A DNA stretch of 64,000 nucleotides from Dethiosulfovibrio faecalis (GCF_021568795.1 NZ_JAKGUE010000005.1:1-64000); one strand, 5' to 3'. Shown: positions 45,577 to 54,784, counted from the stretch's first letter. The notes: generated by a model not told the origin, from the sequence alone. Made by a program: numbers and translations.

Positions 45577-45668
45577 GGTCACGGATAAATGAGTCAACTG
45601 CGTCATGACCGATGGCGACAGGACTGATATACTTAAAAAACAAAGTGGACCCGATAGGAGGGAGACCT

Positions 45669-46031
45669 ATGTCTAGAATTATGGTGGTGGACGACGCCGC
45701 TTTCATGCGTATGATGTTGTCCAACATGCTTACCAAGATGGGACATGAAGTGGTGGCCGAAGCGGACAACGGAAAGACGGCCCTGGAGATGTACAAGAAA
45801 CACTCTCCCGACGTGGTCACGATGGACATAACCATGCCTCATGTGAACGGCATAGAGGCGGTAAAGGGCATCATAGGGTTCGATCCGAAGGCGAAGATAG
45901 TGATGGTAAGCGCCATGGGACAGAAGGAAATGGTAATAGAGGCGGTAAAGGCGGGAGCGAAGGACTTCATCGTGAAGCCCTTCAAGGAAGACGCGGTCTG
46001 GAAGGCGATAGAACAGGCCATGGGAAGCTGA
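45669..46031 (+). CDS. CheY-like single-domain response regulator
   Basis: 120 residues, a receiver domain alone. The acidic pair is in VVDDAAFMR, the phospho-acceptor Asp in VVTMDITMP, the Thr/Ser switch in VMVSAMGQ and the Lys in FIVKPFKED. It probably carries phosphate from CheA to the flagellar switch or another target. The ATG at 45669 follows TAGGAGGGAG; an upstream in-frame ATG (45612) would add 19 residues absent from CheY. No chemotaxis kinase gene is adjacent. It is monocistronic. Confidence 0.94.
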   Translation: MSRIMVVDDAAFMRMMLSNMLTKMGHEVVAEADNGKTALEMYKKHSPDVVTMDITMPHVNGIEAVKGIIGFDPKAKIVMVSAMGQKEMVIEAVKAGAKDFIVKPFKEDAVWKAIEQAMGS

Positions 46032-46038
46032 AAAAACG

Positions 46039-46077
46039 AGGTGGGGACCTCTCTAGTCGGATGTCCCCACCTTTTTT
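46039..46077. terminator. Bidirectional terminator between cheY-like gene and gyrB
   Basis: AGGTGGGGAC pairs with GTCCCCACCT around a 14-base loop. Six T residues follow on the plus strand and a T-run also follows on the minus strand. Confidence 0.9.
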
Positions 46078-46103
46078 ATCTTTATCCGATCGTTAAGACG
46101 ACG

Positions 46104-48017
46104 CTACACGTCCAGATTTTGGACCTCATGGGAATGAGCCTGAATAAATTCCCTTCTGGGCTCGACCTTGTCGCCCATCAGTATGCTGAAGTACTCGTCC
46201 GCGGCCAGGGCGTCGTCCACCTCTATCCTCTTCATTACCCTGTTTTCAGGATCCATGGTGGTCTCCCAAAGCTGCTCCGGGTTCATTTCTCCCAGCCCCT
46301 TATACCTCTGAACCCCTATCTTCTTTCCCGTGTCCTTATGGCTGTTCATGAACGTACGAAGGTCCTTGTCGCTGAAGATGTACTCCGAATGTCTGCCGAT
46401 CTGAACCCTGTAGAGAGGCGGCTGGGCCAGGTATATGTATCCTCCCTCTACAAGTTCCTTCATGTAGCGGTAGAAGAAAGTCAGGAGCAAGGTGCTGATG
46501 TGAGCTCCGTCGACGTCGGCATCGGTCATGATTATTATCTTGTGATACCTGAGCTTCGTTGTGTCGAAGTCCTCCCCTATTCCACAGCCGAGGGCCTGTA
46601 TGATGGTCCTTATCTCCTTGCTGCTGAGGATCCGATCCAGGCGGGCTTTCTCCACGTTGAGGATCTTTCCCCTCAGGGGAAGGATGGCCTGAAAGGCCCT
46701 GTCCCTTCCCTGTTTGGCACTTCCTCCGGCGCTGTCTCCCTCGACTATGTAGACCTCGCAGTTTTCCGGGGTACGGCCCGAGCAGTCAGCCAGCTTTCCC
46801 GGCAGGTTCAAGCCGGTCATGGCGGTCTTCCGGACGAGCTCCCTGGCTTTCTTGGCGGCCTCTCTGGCCTGACGGGCCCTTACCGCCTTGTCCACCACCG
46901 GTTTAAGGACGGAGGGGTCGTCGTCCAGGGCCACCAAAAGCCCTTCGTAGACTATGGAGTCGACTACCCCCTTGACCTCGCTGTTGCCGAGCTTGGTCTT
47001 CGTCTGACCCTCGAACTGGGGATCGCCGAGCTTCACCGATATAACGCAGGTCAGACCTTCCTTGAGGTCCTCTCCTGTCAGGTTGGCGTCCTTGTCCTTG
47101 AGGACCTTGTTCCTCCTGGCGCTTTCGTTTATGGCCCTCGTGATGGCAGAACGCAGGCCTATTACGTGGGTTCCGCCCTCCATGGTGTGGATCAGGTTGG
47201 CGAAGGAAAACAACCTCTCGTGATATCCGTCGTTGTACTGAAGTCCCACCTCGACGAAGGTGGAGTCCTTCTCTCCCGACACCACTATGGGCTTGGGAAA
47301 CAGCGAACTCTTGTCTCGGTTGAGGTATTCCACGAAGGACGCCAGTCCTCCCTCGTAGTGAAAGGCCCATTCCTTTTCCTCTCTATCGTCGACCAGGGTT
47401 ATCTTCAGCCCCGGGTTCAGGAACGCCATCTCCCTGAGCCTGTTGCCCAGGATCTCGGCGGAAAAGCAGACCTCTTCGAATATCTCGTCGTCGGGCATAA
47501 AGTGGACGGTCGTACCGCTTTTATCCGTATCGTAGCCGCCCTCCAGATCGGTCACAGGGATGCCCTTCTCGAACCTCTGCCCCCATGTCTTGCCGTTCCT
47601 GCATATGTCGAGCTCCAGCCAGGACGAAAGGGCGTTCACCACCGATACACCGACTCCGTGAAGTCCACCGGAGACCTTGTAGGTATCGTTGTTGAACTTG
47701 CCTCCGGCGTGCAGCACGGTCAAAACGACCTCGCAGGCCGGACGTCCGTTGGAGGGATGGGGATCGACGGGTATTCCTCTACCGTTGTCCGACACGGACA
47801 CGCTTCCGTCGGTATGTATGGTTACCTTTATCTCGGAACAGTAACCGGCCAAGGCCTCGTCAACGGCGTTGTCGACGACCTCGTAGACACAGTGATGAAG
47901 TCCCCGGGTCGCGGTGTCTCCTATGTACATTCCCGGGCGCTTGCGTACCGCCTCCAAGCCCTCGAGAATCTGTATGCTCTGTGCCGTATATTGAGACTGG
48001 GCCGAAGTTGCCGTCAT
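46104..48017 (-). CDS. gyrB: DNA gyrase subunit B
   Basis: 637 residues. The ATPase subunit of DNA gyrase, which introduces negative supercoils. The GHKL domain has YEVVDNAVDEAL and DNGRGIPVDPHPS, the TOPRIM domain has EGDSAGGSAKQGRDR and MTDADVDGAHI, and the C-terminus ends with RREFIQAHSHEVQNLDV, as in GyrB. Length suits the short (about 640-residue) GyrB type. The ATG at 48017 follows GGAAGGAG; upstream in-frame codons would overlap the preceding small gene. ParE is the alternative, but the RemB-like upstream gene matches a gyrB context. Confidence 0.95.
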   Translation of the reverse strand: MTATSAQSQYTAQSIQILEGLEAVRKRPGMYIGDTATRGLHHCVYEVVDNAVDEALAGYCSEIKVTIHTDGSVSVSDNGRGIPVDPHPSNGRPACEVVLTVLHAGGKFNNDTYKVSGGLHGVGVSVVNALSSWLELDICRNGKTWGQRFEKGIPVTDLEGGYDTDKSGTTVHFMPDDEIFEEVCFSAEILGNRLREMAFLNPGLKITLVDDREEKEWAFHYEGGLASFVEYLNRDKSSLFPKPIVVSGEKDSTFVEVGLQYNDGYHERLFSFANLIHTMEGGTHVIGLRSAITRAINESARRNKVLKDKDANLTGEDLKEGLTCVISVKLGDPQFEGQTKTKLGNSEVKGVVDSIVYEGLLVALDDDPSVLKPVVDKAVRARQAREAAKKARELVRKTAMTGLNLPGKLADCSGRTPENCEVYIVEGDSAGGSAKQGRDRAFQAILPLRGKILNVEKARLDRILSSKEIRTIIQALGCGIGEDFDTTKLRYHKIIIMTDADVDGAHISTLLLTFFYRYMKELVEGGYIYLAQPPLYRVQIGRHSEYIFSDKDLRTFMNSHKDTGKKIGVQRYKGLGEMNPEQLWETTMDPENRVMKRIEVDDALAADEYFSILMGDKVEPRREFIQAHSHEVQNLDV

Positions 48018-48021
48018 ATAT

Positions 48022-48213
48022 TCATTCTCCTTCCTTTCGGGAAACCAGATCGGTTCGCCTCGGAAAACAGCGCCGTGCCAGAGTATCCGGTCTGAAGACC
48101 GAACGCTCAACGGTCCCGTCGTCGCGATATATACATGTCCCATCTCCGTCCTTGACGAGAGCCACTACGGTCTCGAGAGACAGGACACCTTGGGATTCCA
48201 ACATCAAAAACAT
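48022..48213 (-). CDS. Small DUF370 / RemB(YaaB)-like protein
   Basis: 63 residues, stopping 4 bases before the gyrB start. The first half, MFLMLESQGVLSLETVVALV, resembles the N-terminal strand-turn-strand of the RemA/RemB (DUF370) family, and in Bacillus-type genomes a RemB (YaaB) gene lies between recF and gyrB. A position-for-position argument supports this, although overall similarity is weak and the protein is shorter than RemB. GAAAGGGGG precedes the ATG. It is probably co-transcribed with gyrB. Confidence 0.62.
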   Translation of the reverse strand: MFLMLESQGVLSLETVVALVKDGDGTCIYRDDGTVERSVFRPDTLARRCFPRRTDLVSRKEGE

Positions 48214-48286
48214 AGCATCCCCCTTTCGGGAACACTGTTCTCAACCGATCTATTATAACTCAACAGAGGTACATATAGTAACAGGA

Positions 48287-49732
48287 CTACCGAACTCCCT
48301 CGGAATCGAACTTGGTCTTGAACCATTCCCTGACCTCCCTGGGGAGGACCCTGAAACCGAATCTCTCCTTGGTAAGCCATAAATAGTAGTCGTTGGAAAA
48401 AGACGATGCCAGCCCCTTTATGGACTTGCCCCTGTTCTCCTTGAGAAGCTCGTAGGTGTTTTTGAACTCCCTGTCCTCGTCGGCATCCCATCTGAAGGTC
48501 GCCAGGGAATAGGCCACCGCCCTCTCGGCACTGTGGCTCGGAAAAAGGGGAAGCATAAAGGTATTGTCCGTCCAGTCGTACGTACCGTATCCCTGACCGG
48601 GAACTATTATCACCCTGGGAATTCCGTACATTCGCACCCTGGGGACCCTGAGCATGTCGTTATCCAGAGGTACGAGACGGTTCAATATCTCCGATACGGT
48701 CTCGAAGGTCAGAGGAGGTTGATGGGACTGCTGACACAGAGGGGACGTGTCGGTTCGGGCCATCCCGGCCATCTGCGCCGCTATCTCCTTCTTCACCTTC
48801 AAGGCCTCTTCCATCTGGACCAAACGATCTCCGTCCGATTCGGCGTCGAACTTGGAGGCGCTTCTATCCACCGCCCTATCCCAACGGTCCATCTCGTTTC
48901 TTATGTGTATGGTCACCGATCCCAAGAAAACGACGTCGTCCAGAAGCCCCTTGAGCTTGCGCCTCTGGCTGTCCTCGAATCCCTCCACAGACCTGACGGC
49001 CCTCGTGAGGATCGACTCTATCTCCTTCCTTGCATAGAAGAAAGAGTTAGCCCCGTCCACGACCTCGTTATATTCCTTTTTCTCCAGCTCTCTGAAATAG
49101 CGGGTCCTCATGTGACGTTCAAGGAAAGGCTCCAGGTTCTTCTCCAACCTGTCGACCAGTTCGTCCGCCTTTTCCTTGGGACATTCGGGGATCTGAGGCA
49201 ACATGGCCCTCAGAGAAAAGGCCGCCCTCTTCACCGCTCCGGAAAGCTGGGTCTGATACCGCTGAAGCTTGTCTCCGAACCTTCCGATACCGCTTCTTTT
49301 ATCCCTGTTGTAGAGTAAGGCGTATTTCTCGATCCAAAGATCCGTGAAGGAAAAATAACGGAACATATCGTCCGGTACCTCCTGGTCCAACCAACTTGGC
49401 AGATCCTTGTTGAACGGGGTCACACCGGGGGAGAGAAAGCCACAGTCCAGAAAGAGCCTCTCCTTCGAGGAAAAAGAAAGAGACACCGGAAGGGTCTTGA
49501 TCATGGCCATAAGCATCTCCCTGAAGATCTGCCAATAACGATCGGACATGGAGACCCAGAGCTTTCTAGCCTCCACTCTGTCCTCTCTATCCGAGGACTC
49601 CTGATATTTTTTATATGCCCCGATATCCTTACCGTAATCGGAGCAAAGGGTCCTTATTCCTTCCTCCTGTTTCCACCGTTCCACGAGAGCGGAAAGTATT
49701 ACCTCTTGTGCCAAGGGGGACTCCCCTTTCAT
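48287..49732 (-). CDS. Hypothetical protein, mostly alpha-helical
   Basis: 481 residues, family not recognised. There is no signal peptide or membrane segment. It is rich in charged residues with long helical stretches (about 185-340), and a better-conserved-looking C-terminal section around GIPRVIIVPGQGYGTYDWTDNTFMLPLFPSHSAERAVAYSLATFRW. The ATG at 49732 has no SD; a TTG at 49714 (codon 7) lies 6 bases after GGGGAG and could be the true start. It lies upstream of the RemB-like gene and gyrB on the same strand with a 70-base gap. Confidence 0.75.
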   Translation of the reverse strand: MKGESPLAQEVILSALVERWKQEEGIRTLCSDYGKDIGAYKKYQESSDREDRVEARKLWVSMSDRYWQIFREMLMAMIKTLPVSLSFSSKERLFLDCGFLSPGVTPFNKDLPSWLDQEVPDDMFRYFSFTDLWIEKYALLYNRDKRSGIGRFGDKLQRYQTQLSGAVKRAAFSLRAMLPQIPECPKEKADELVDRLEKNLEPFLERHMRTRYFRELEKKEYNEVVDGANSFFYARKEIESILTRAVRSVEGFEDSQRRKLKGLLDDVVFLGSVTIHIRNEMDRWDRAVDRSASKFDAESDGDRLVQMEEALKVKKEIAAQMAGMARTDTSPLCQQSHQPPLTFETVSEILNRLVPLDNDMLRVPRVRMYGIPRVIIVPGQGYGTYDWTDNTFMLPLFPSHSAERAVAYSLATFRWDADEDREFKNTYELLKENRGKSIKGLASSFSNDYYLWLTKERFGFRVLPREVREWFKTKFDSEGVR

Positions 49733-49762
49733 AGTTAGATATATACATTCCCTATTGTACCG

Positions 49763-49825
49763 TAACCAGGCGAGACCTGTGCCACTTGAGCAGGTATTTC
49801 AGGCCTATCTGGTTATGGAGCCTGG
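49763..49825 (+). promoter_or_regulatory. Structured leader before the second iron(III) transporter
   Basis: TAACCAG (49763-49769) pairs with CTGGTTA (49809-49815), enclosing a second helix ACCTG/CAGGT (49775-49779 and 49791-49795). CCAGGC (49766-49771) can instead pair with GCCTGG (49820-49825), so two folds exclude each other. It matches no riboswitch class I know. Confidence 0.4.
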
Positions 49826-49890
49826 GAACCAAAAGGATTACAATCCAAACAAAGCTAATCGAGGTTAAAAATCCGGAAAGGATGACGACT

Positions 49891-50892
49891 ATGAAAAAGA
49901 CTCTAGCTCTGACGATCGGGTTCATAGCCCTGGCTCTCTCTGTCTCCTCCGCAACCGCATCCCAGAAAACCCTGAGGGCCTATACTATATGGTCCGAACG
50001 ATATGCAAAGGCGATCTTCGACGCATTCACTTCGGACACCGGGATAAAGGTCGAATGGATGAGGTTCTCCTCGGGGGAGCTTCAGGCCAGGCTGGAGGCA
50101 GAGAAAGCCAATCCCCAGGTGGACGTGGTTTTCGGCAACATGGCTGAGGCATTCGTGGACGGAATGGCTAAGGGCCTGTTCGATCCCTATCTCCCGGAAA
50201 AGGCGGAGAAGATTCCCCCGGAGTTCAGGGACGAAGAGGGTTACTGGACGGGAGTGGCGCTGGACCCCATATGTTTCATGACGAACCAAAAGTTTCTACA
50301 GGATAAGGGCATGGCCCCACCGAAATCCTGGGATGACCTCCTGGACGACCGCTACGGAAAGAGGCTGCAGATGGCCGACGCCAGGACCTCCGGAACGGCC
50401 ATGTACAGGGTACTCAGCCTGGTTCAGGCCATGGGAGAGGACGAGGCCTACGCCTATCAGATGAAACTCAACGATAACGTACAAGTATACACTAAGAGCG
50501 GATCGGGAGGAGCCCTGCCGATCGCCCGAGGCCAGGCCGCCGGAGGCATATTCTTCCTGGTCGACGCTCTGGAGATGAAACAGAAGGGCTACCCCGTCGT
50601 GGTAAGCTATCCGGAAGAAGGGGTGGTGGCTGGGATAGAGGCCATGGCCCTCGTGAAGGAAGCGTCGCGCCCCGATCTGGCTAAACTCTTTCTCGACTGG
50701 GCCTCGGGAGAGAGAATGCAGCGCCTCTACGGGGAGAACGGCATCAACCTCGTTCCCACAAATCCCGACGTTCCTCCAGCGACACCGGAGCTGGATATCA
50801 AGTCGATAAAGATCCTGCCACTGGACGTCGAATGGGCGGGAGCAAACAGGGACAGACTGGTCGAGAGATGGGTAGAAGAGGTGCTTCGCTAG
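49891..50892 (+). CDS. Iron(III) ABC transporter substrate-binding protein (second copy)
   Basis: 333 residues. A signal peptide (KKTLALTIGFIALALSVSSATAS) is followed by an FbpA/AfuA-like domain: LRAYTIWSERYAKAIFDAF, GIKVEWMRFSSGELQARLEAEK, IPPEFRDEEGYWTG. It is paralogous to the protein at 37136-38152. The ATG at 49891 follows AAAGGATGA; ATGs at 49786 and 49882 are rejected because they lie before or on the SD and hide the leader. The permease gene overlaps its 3' end. About 160 bases of leader with possible alternative hairpins precede it. Confidence 0.9.
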   Translation: MKKTLALTIGFIALALSVSSATASQKTLRAYTIWSERYAKAIFDAFTSDTGIKVEWMRFSSGELQARLEAEKANPQVDVVFGNMAEAFVDGMAKGLFDPYLPEKAEKIPPEFRDEEGYWTGVALDPICFMTNQKFLQDKGMAPPKSWDDLLDDRYGKRLQMADARTSGTAMYRVLSLVQAMGEDEAYAYQMKLNDNVQVYTKSGSGGALPIARGQAAGGIFFLVDALEMKQKGYPVVVSYPEEGVVAGIEAMALVKEASRPDLAKLFLDWASGERMQRLYGENGINLVPTNPDVPPATPELDIKSIKILPLDVEWAGANRDRLVERWVEEVLR

Positions 50893-52481
50893 CTTTATGG
50901 GCGGCCTTGGGGATATTCGTGCTTTATCCCCTGGGCCGTCTCTTCGTCGTAGCGACCACCAATGGCGGAGGATTCTCGCCGACCCACCTGCTGAACGTGA
51001 TGACCGACGGCTACAGCCTCGCCGCCATGAGGAACACAGCGGTACTGGCGACGGCTGTGGCCACGGCGGGAACGGCGATAGGCTTCGCCTTCGCGCTCTG
51101 CTCCTCGGGGATGCCGATTCCCCGTTGGCTCGGCAGGACCGTCGACAGCGTAGTCGTGCTGCCGCTGGTCTCCCCGCCCTTCATGACCGGGATATCCCTG
51201 TCGATACTGCTGGGACCGGGGGGAACCATACCGAATCTGATCGGCATGCCCGATCTGAACCTCTACGGGTTCTGGGGAACCTGGCTCGCAGAGATCATGA
51301 CCTATTTTCCTCTCGCCTATCTGGCACTGTCGGCGGTCCTCAAGGGGATAGGCGGAGAACTGGAGGAATCGGCCATGACCCTGGGGGCCACCAGGCTTCA
51401 GGCTTTCCGAAAGGTGACCATTCCTATGGCGATCCCTGGCCTGGCCAACTCGTTCCTGCTGCTCTTCGGAGCCTCTTTGGCCGATTTCGCGTCGCCTATG
51501 GTGATGGGGGGACACGGTTTTCCCGTCCTGACCACCCAGGCCTATCTCAGGATAACGGGCATGTACGACCTCCAGGGAGGAGCGGCCCTCTCTCTTTTTC
51601 TGATAATACCCGCCATAGGGGTTTACCTGATCCAGAGAAGGTGGACCGAGAACCGGGAGTTCACCACCATGTCGGGGAAAGGCGGCAGGGACCGCCCTCG
51701 AAGACCGGTCGAGACGTGGGAAAAGTGGATCCTGGCCGTCGTGGCGTCCATATCGTCGTTCCTGCTGGTCGTATACGGCACCATACTGACGGCGTCTTTG
51801 GTCCGGGCGTGGGGACTGGACAACAGCTTTACGCTGGAACATTACGGCTACGCCCTGTCGTCGGGGCTGAGCTCCATAAAGGACACCGTCCTGCTGGCTG
51901 CCACCGCTACCGTGATCGGCACGGTCGTATCGGTGACGGCGGGCTATCTGGTAACTAAAAGGGAGACTCCCCTCAGACGGACCATGGAGGCTACCTCCCT
52001 TCTGAACTCCATATTGCCCGGCACAGCCGTCGGGATAGCCTACGTGATAGCCTTCAACTCCGGCCCGATCGTCTTGACCGGAACCATGACCATACTGGTG
52101 GCCCTGTGCGTTTTCCGCTACGGTGCCGCAGCGATGAGGCTCACGATAGCGTCGCTGAGCCAGATGGACCGTTCCCTGGAGGAGGCCGCCATGAACCTAG
52201 GAGCCTCGGGATTCACAGTGTTCAGGAAGATAACCGTCCCTCTTATAGCCCCGGCCATATCGGGAGGGATGAAATCACTGTTCGTGATATCGATGACGGC
52301 GATAAGCGCCATGATATTTCTGGTCTCGGTCAGATGGAACCTCCTCACGGTTAGGATACTGGAGTGCATCACCGAGCTTATGTTCGGCCAGGCGGCGGCC
52401 CTGTCGGTGGTGCTGGTCACCATCGTCTTCTCCGTTTCGAAGCTGATAGACCGGCTCTTTCGAGTCAGATGGAGAAATTGA
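50868..52481 (+). CDS. Iron(III) ABC transporter permease (second copy, fused double permease)
   Basis: 537 residues, two permease domains in one chain (about 12 helices). EAA loops are visible in LEESAMTLGATRLQAFRKVTI and LEEAAMNLGASGFTVFRKITV. The ATG at 50868 overlaps the binding-protein gene by 25 bases; an ATG at 50832 is in frame but has less family support. No ATPase gene follows: the next gene is convergent and overlaps the 3' end by 17 bases. It must use an ATPase from elsewhere, possibly the product of 39781-40740. Confidence 0.9.
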   Translation: MGRRGASLALWAALGIFVLYPLGRLFVVATTNGGGFSPTHLLNVMTDGYSLAAMRNTAVLATAVATAGTAIGFAFALCSSGMPIPRWLGRTVDSVVVLPLVSPPFMTGISLSILLGPGGTIPNLIGMPDLNLYGFWGTWLAEIMTYFPLAYLALSAVLKGIGGELEESAMTLGATRLQAFRKVTIPMAIPGLANSFLLLFGASLADFASPMVMGGHGFPVLTTQAYLRITGMYDLQGGAALSLFLIIPAIGVYLIQRRWTENREFTTMSGKGGRDRPRRPVETWEKWILAVVASISSFLLVVYGTILTASLVRAWGLDNSFTLEHYGYALSSGLSSIKDTVLLAATATVIGTVVSVTAGYLVTKRETPLRRTMEATSLLNSILPGTAVGIAYVIAFNSGPIVLTGTMTILVALCVFRYGAAAMRLTIASLSQMDRSLEEAAMNLGASGFTVFRKITVPLIAPAISGGMKSLFVISMTAISAMIFLVSVRWNLLTVRILECITELMFGQAAALSVVLVTIVFSVSKLIDRLFRVRWRN

Positions 52482-53562
52482 GCTTATCCAACATCTCCTC
52501 TATCTCGTCGTCCGTCACGTTCAGGGCCGGCAGGAAACGTATAGCCCCTCCGGCTACGTTGAGCAGAACTCCTCGATCGAAGGCCACCTGGCGAACCGCA
52601 CCGGCGTCTTCCGTGACGGCACCTATCATGAGCCCCAAACCTCTGACCGAATCGACCCAGGGAAGCCCTCTCAGCCCCTCGGACAGAAGCCGCCCCTTAC
52701 GGGTCACCTCCGACAGAAATTCGTCGGTCATGGCCCGCAGGACGGGAAGCCCCGCCGCAAGGGATAAGGGGTTTGGCGCAAAGGTGGAGCCGTGTTCCCC
52801 CTGGGCGAAGGGAGAACATCCGAAGGCCATGAGGGCTCCCAGAGGCAGCCCACCTCCCAGCCCCTTCCCCAAGGTGACCAGATCGGGCTTAAGGCCGTAG
52901 TGCCGATAGCCGTAGCCCTTTCCGGTTCGTCCCAGTCCGGACTGGATCTCGTCGGCCACCAAGAGGAACCGACCTTCCTCGTGAAGGGAGCGTATGGTCT
53001 CGGCCAGATCCTCCGAGCAGGGAAGAATTCCGCTGTTGCCCTGCACCGTCTCCAGAAAGACCGCCGCCACCTCGTTGGCCTCGCAGAAGAGCCTCAGGCA
53101 TTCGCCGCTTCGAGGTAAAAATATGCCGTCGGAAAGCAGCGGTTCGAAAGGCTTCCTTATGCCCGGGCCCCAGGTGATGGACAGGGAGCCGCAGGTCCTG
53201 CCATGGAAGTTCCCCTTAAAGGAGATTATCTTGCCCGGTCTGAGGGCCTTAACAGCCTTGATAGCCGCCTCGGTGGCCTCCGCCCCCGAGTTGGAAAATG
53301 CGACCTGTCCTTCTCTTCCGTCCAGAGCCAGAACGGCCTCGGCCATGGAAAGGGCGTCGGGGTCGAGAAAGTAGTTTCCCAGGTGAAGATGTCGGCCTGC
53401 CTTGGCCTCGATGGCCTTCAAGGTCGGTCCGTAGGAATGGCCCATGGCCATGACTCCTATGCCGGAGTAACAGTCCAGAAACTCTCCCCTGTCGGTGAAG
53501 ATCCTGACCCCCTCGGCACGTTCCACCGTGATCGGGAGGGGACTGTAGAGAGGTGCCAGCAT
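52465..53562 (-). CDS. Class III aminotransferase (ArgD/LysJ-like), probable acyl-diaminopimelate aminotransferase
   Basis: 365 residues, a little shorter than most ArgD proteins because of a short N-terminus. The PLP lysine is in TLGKGLGGGLPLG, and LVADEIQSGLGRTG is the cofactor-facing block. Position as the last gene of a dapA-dapB-dapH-lysC operon suggests it aminates the N-acyl-keto-amino-pimelate intermediate, although class III enzymes are better known from arginine synthesis; dual use is possible. Its ATG shares a base with the lysC stop (TGATG), so it is translationally coupled. Confidence 0.88.
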   Translation of the reverse strand: MLAPLYSPLPITVERAEGVRIFTDRGEFLDCYSGIGVMAMGHSYGPTLKAIEAKAGRHLHLGNYFLDPDALSMAEAVLALDGREGQVAFSNSGAEATEAAIKAVKALRPGKIISFKGNFHGRTCGSLSITWGPGIRKPFEPLLSDGIFLPRSGECLRLFCEANEVAAVFLETVQGNSGILPCSEDLAETIRSLHEEGRFLLVADEIQSGLGRTGKGYGYRHYGLKPDLVTLGKGLGGGLPLGALMAFGCSPFAQGEHGSTFAPNPLSLAAGLPVLRAMTDEFLSEVTRKGRLLSEGLRGLPWVDSVRGLGLMIGAVTEDAGAVRQVAFDRGVLLNVAGGAIRFLPALNVTDDEIEEMLDKLNFSI

Positions 53563-54782
53563 CAGAATTGTTCCTCCCTACGGTCGAACTCCGCCACCAG
53601 AGCTTTGGCGGCGTCGCCGGCCTGATCCCTCGGAACTAGCACCGATATCTTTATCTCCGACGTGGTGGTCCCCAGAACCGAGACCTCCGCTCCGTCCAGA
53701 GCGGAGAAGAAACGGGCCGCCACGCCGGAGCTGGTCTTCATTCCGACTCCCACGGCCGACACCTTGGCAACGGTGGAGTCGTCCGACAGGGACCAACCGT
53801 CGATACCCTCCAGACTCTCCCTCACGGAATCACGGACCTGACATATATGCCCCGACACCACGGAGAAGGTTATGGATGTCCTCCCTCCGGCGGAGACGGT
53901 GGATATCATGTCCACGTTGACCCCGTCGGCGGCGAGACATCCGAATAACCTCGTGAGAAGGTCGACCCCGTCGGGCAGACCCTCCAGAGTGACCTTCATC
54001 TGATCCATGTCGACGGCGATACCGGTTACCACAGGTTGTTCCAGCCACTCCGGAAGCGTATTCACTATTCTCGTCCCCTCCTCGTCGGAAAATGTGGAGC
54101 CGCAGTAAAGGTCCACCTCGTATTTCTTAGCTATCTCCACCCCTCTGGAATGAAGGACCCTGGCTCCCAACGCGGCCATCTCTAGCATCTCGTCGTAGAC
54201 CACGTAGTCCAACTTCTTGGCCTCCGGCACGACTCTGGGGTCGCAGGCGTATATACCGGCCACGTCGCTGTATATCTCGCAGGGGACCCCCAGCTTGGCC
54301 GCCACGGCTATAGCCGAGGTGTCCGAGCCACCCCTGCCCAACGTGGTCACGTCGCCGTCGGGCGATATGCCCTGAAATCCGGTGATGACCACCACCTGAA
54401 CGTCCTCGAGGCGATGCCTGAGCTTTGATAGGTCCAGATCAACTATGCGGGCGTCGCGAAACCGTCCGGTAGTCTCTATGCCGAGCTGAAAGGCGTTGAG
54501 AGACAGGGCGGAGACCTCCATGTCGTGCAGGGCCATCGCCAGCAGGGCGGCGGAGGTCTGTTCCCCCGTCGAGAGAAGCATGTCCATCTCCCTGGGGCTC
54601 GGCGACGAACTAACCTGCTCCGCCAGGGAGATCAGGTCATCGGTGGTATCTCCCATGGCGGAGACCACCACGGCCAGCCTATCCCCTCGGGCTACCCTGT
54701 CTACTATCTTTCGGGCGACCGCCTTTATGTGCCCAGCAGTGGCGACCGACGAACCTCCGTATTTCTGGACCACCAAGGCCAT
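53562..54782 (-). CDS. lysC: Aspartokinase
   Basis: 406 residues. It phosphorylates aspartate, the first step towards lysine, threonine and methionine. The N-terminal kinase domain starts with VVQKYGGSSVA, has GRGGSDTSAIAVAAKL, and is followed by two ACT-like regulatory repeats (about 265-400; GVDLLTRLFGCLAADGVNVDM and GVAARFFSALDGAEVSVLG) where lysine or threonine can inhibit. The gene starts 2 bases after dapH and overlaps the next start codon. Confidence 0.95.
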   Translation of the reverse strand: MALVVQKYGGSSVATAGHIKAVARKIVDRVARGDRLAVVVSAMGDTTDDLISLAEQVSSSPSPREMDMLLSTGEQTSAALLAMALHDMEVSALSLNAFQLGIETTGRFRDARIVDLDLSKLRHRLEDVQVVVITGFQGISPDGDVTTLGRGGSDTSAIAVAAKLGVPCEIYSDVAGIYACDPRVVPEAKKLDYVVYDEMLEMAALGARVLHSRGVEIAKKYEVDLYCGSTFSDEEGTRIVNTLPEWLEQPVVTGIAVDMDQMKVTLEGLPDGVDLLTRLFGCLAADGVNVDMISTVSAGGRTSITFSVVSGHICQVRDSVRESLEGIDGWSLSDDSTVAKVSAVGVGMKTSSGVAARFFSALDGAEVSVLGTTTSEIKISVLVPRDQAGDAAKALVAEFDRREEQF

Positions 54783-54784
54783 GG

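Noticed and set aside
46041-48095. Plus-strand open frame of 684 codons
   Set aside because: It lies fully antisense to gyrB, whose motifs are unmistakable; GC-rich third positions explain the open frame.
46104-48143. Longer GyrB beginning at 48143
   Set aside because: It would overlap the RemB-like gene; the ATG at 48017 has an SD and matches GyrB N-termini.
49741-49890. TPP, SAM, cobalamin or other known riboswitch in the second iron transporter leader
   Set aside because: I looked for the conserved cores of these classes and found none; only generic alternative hairpins remain.
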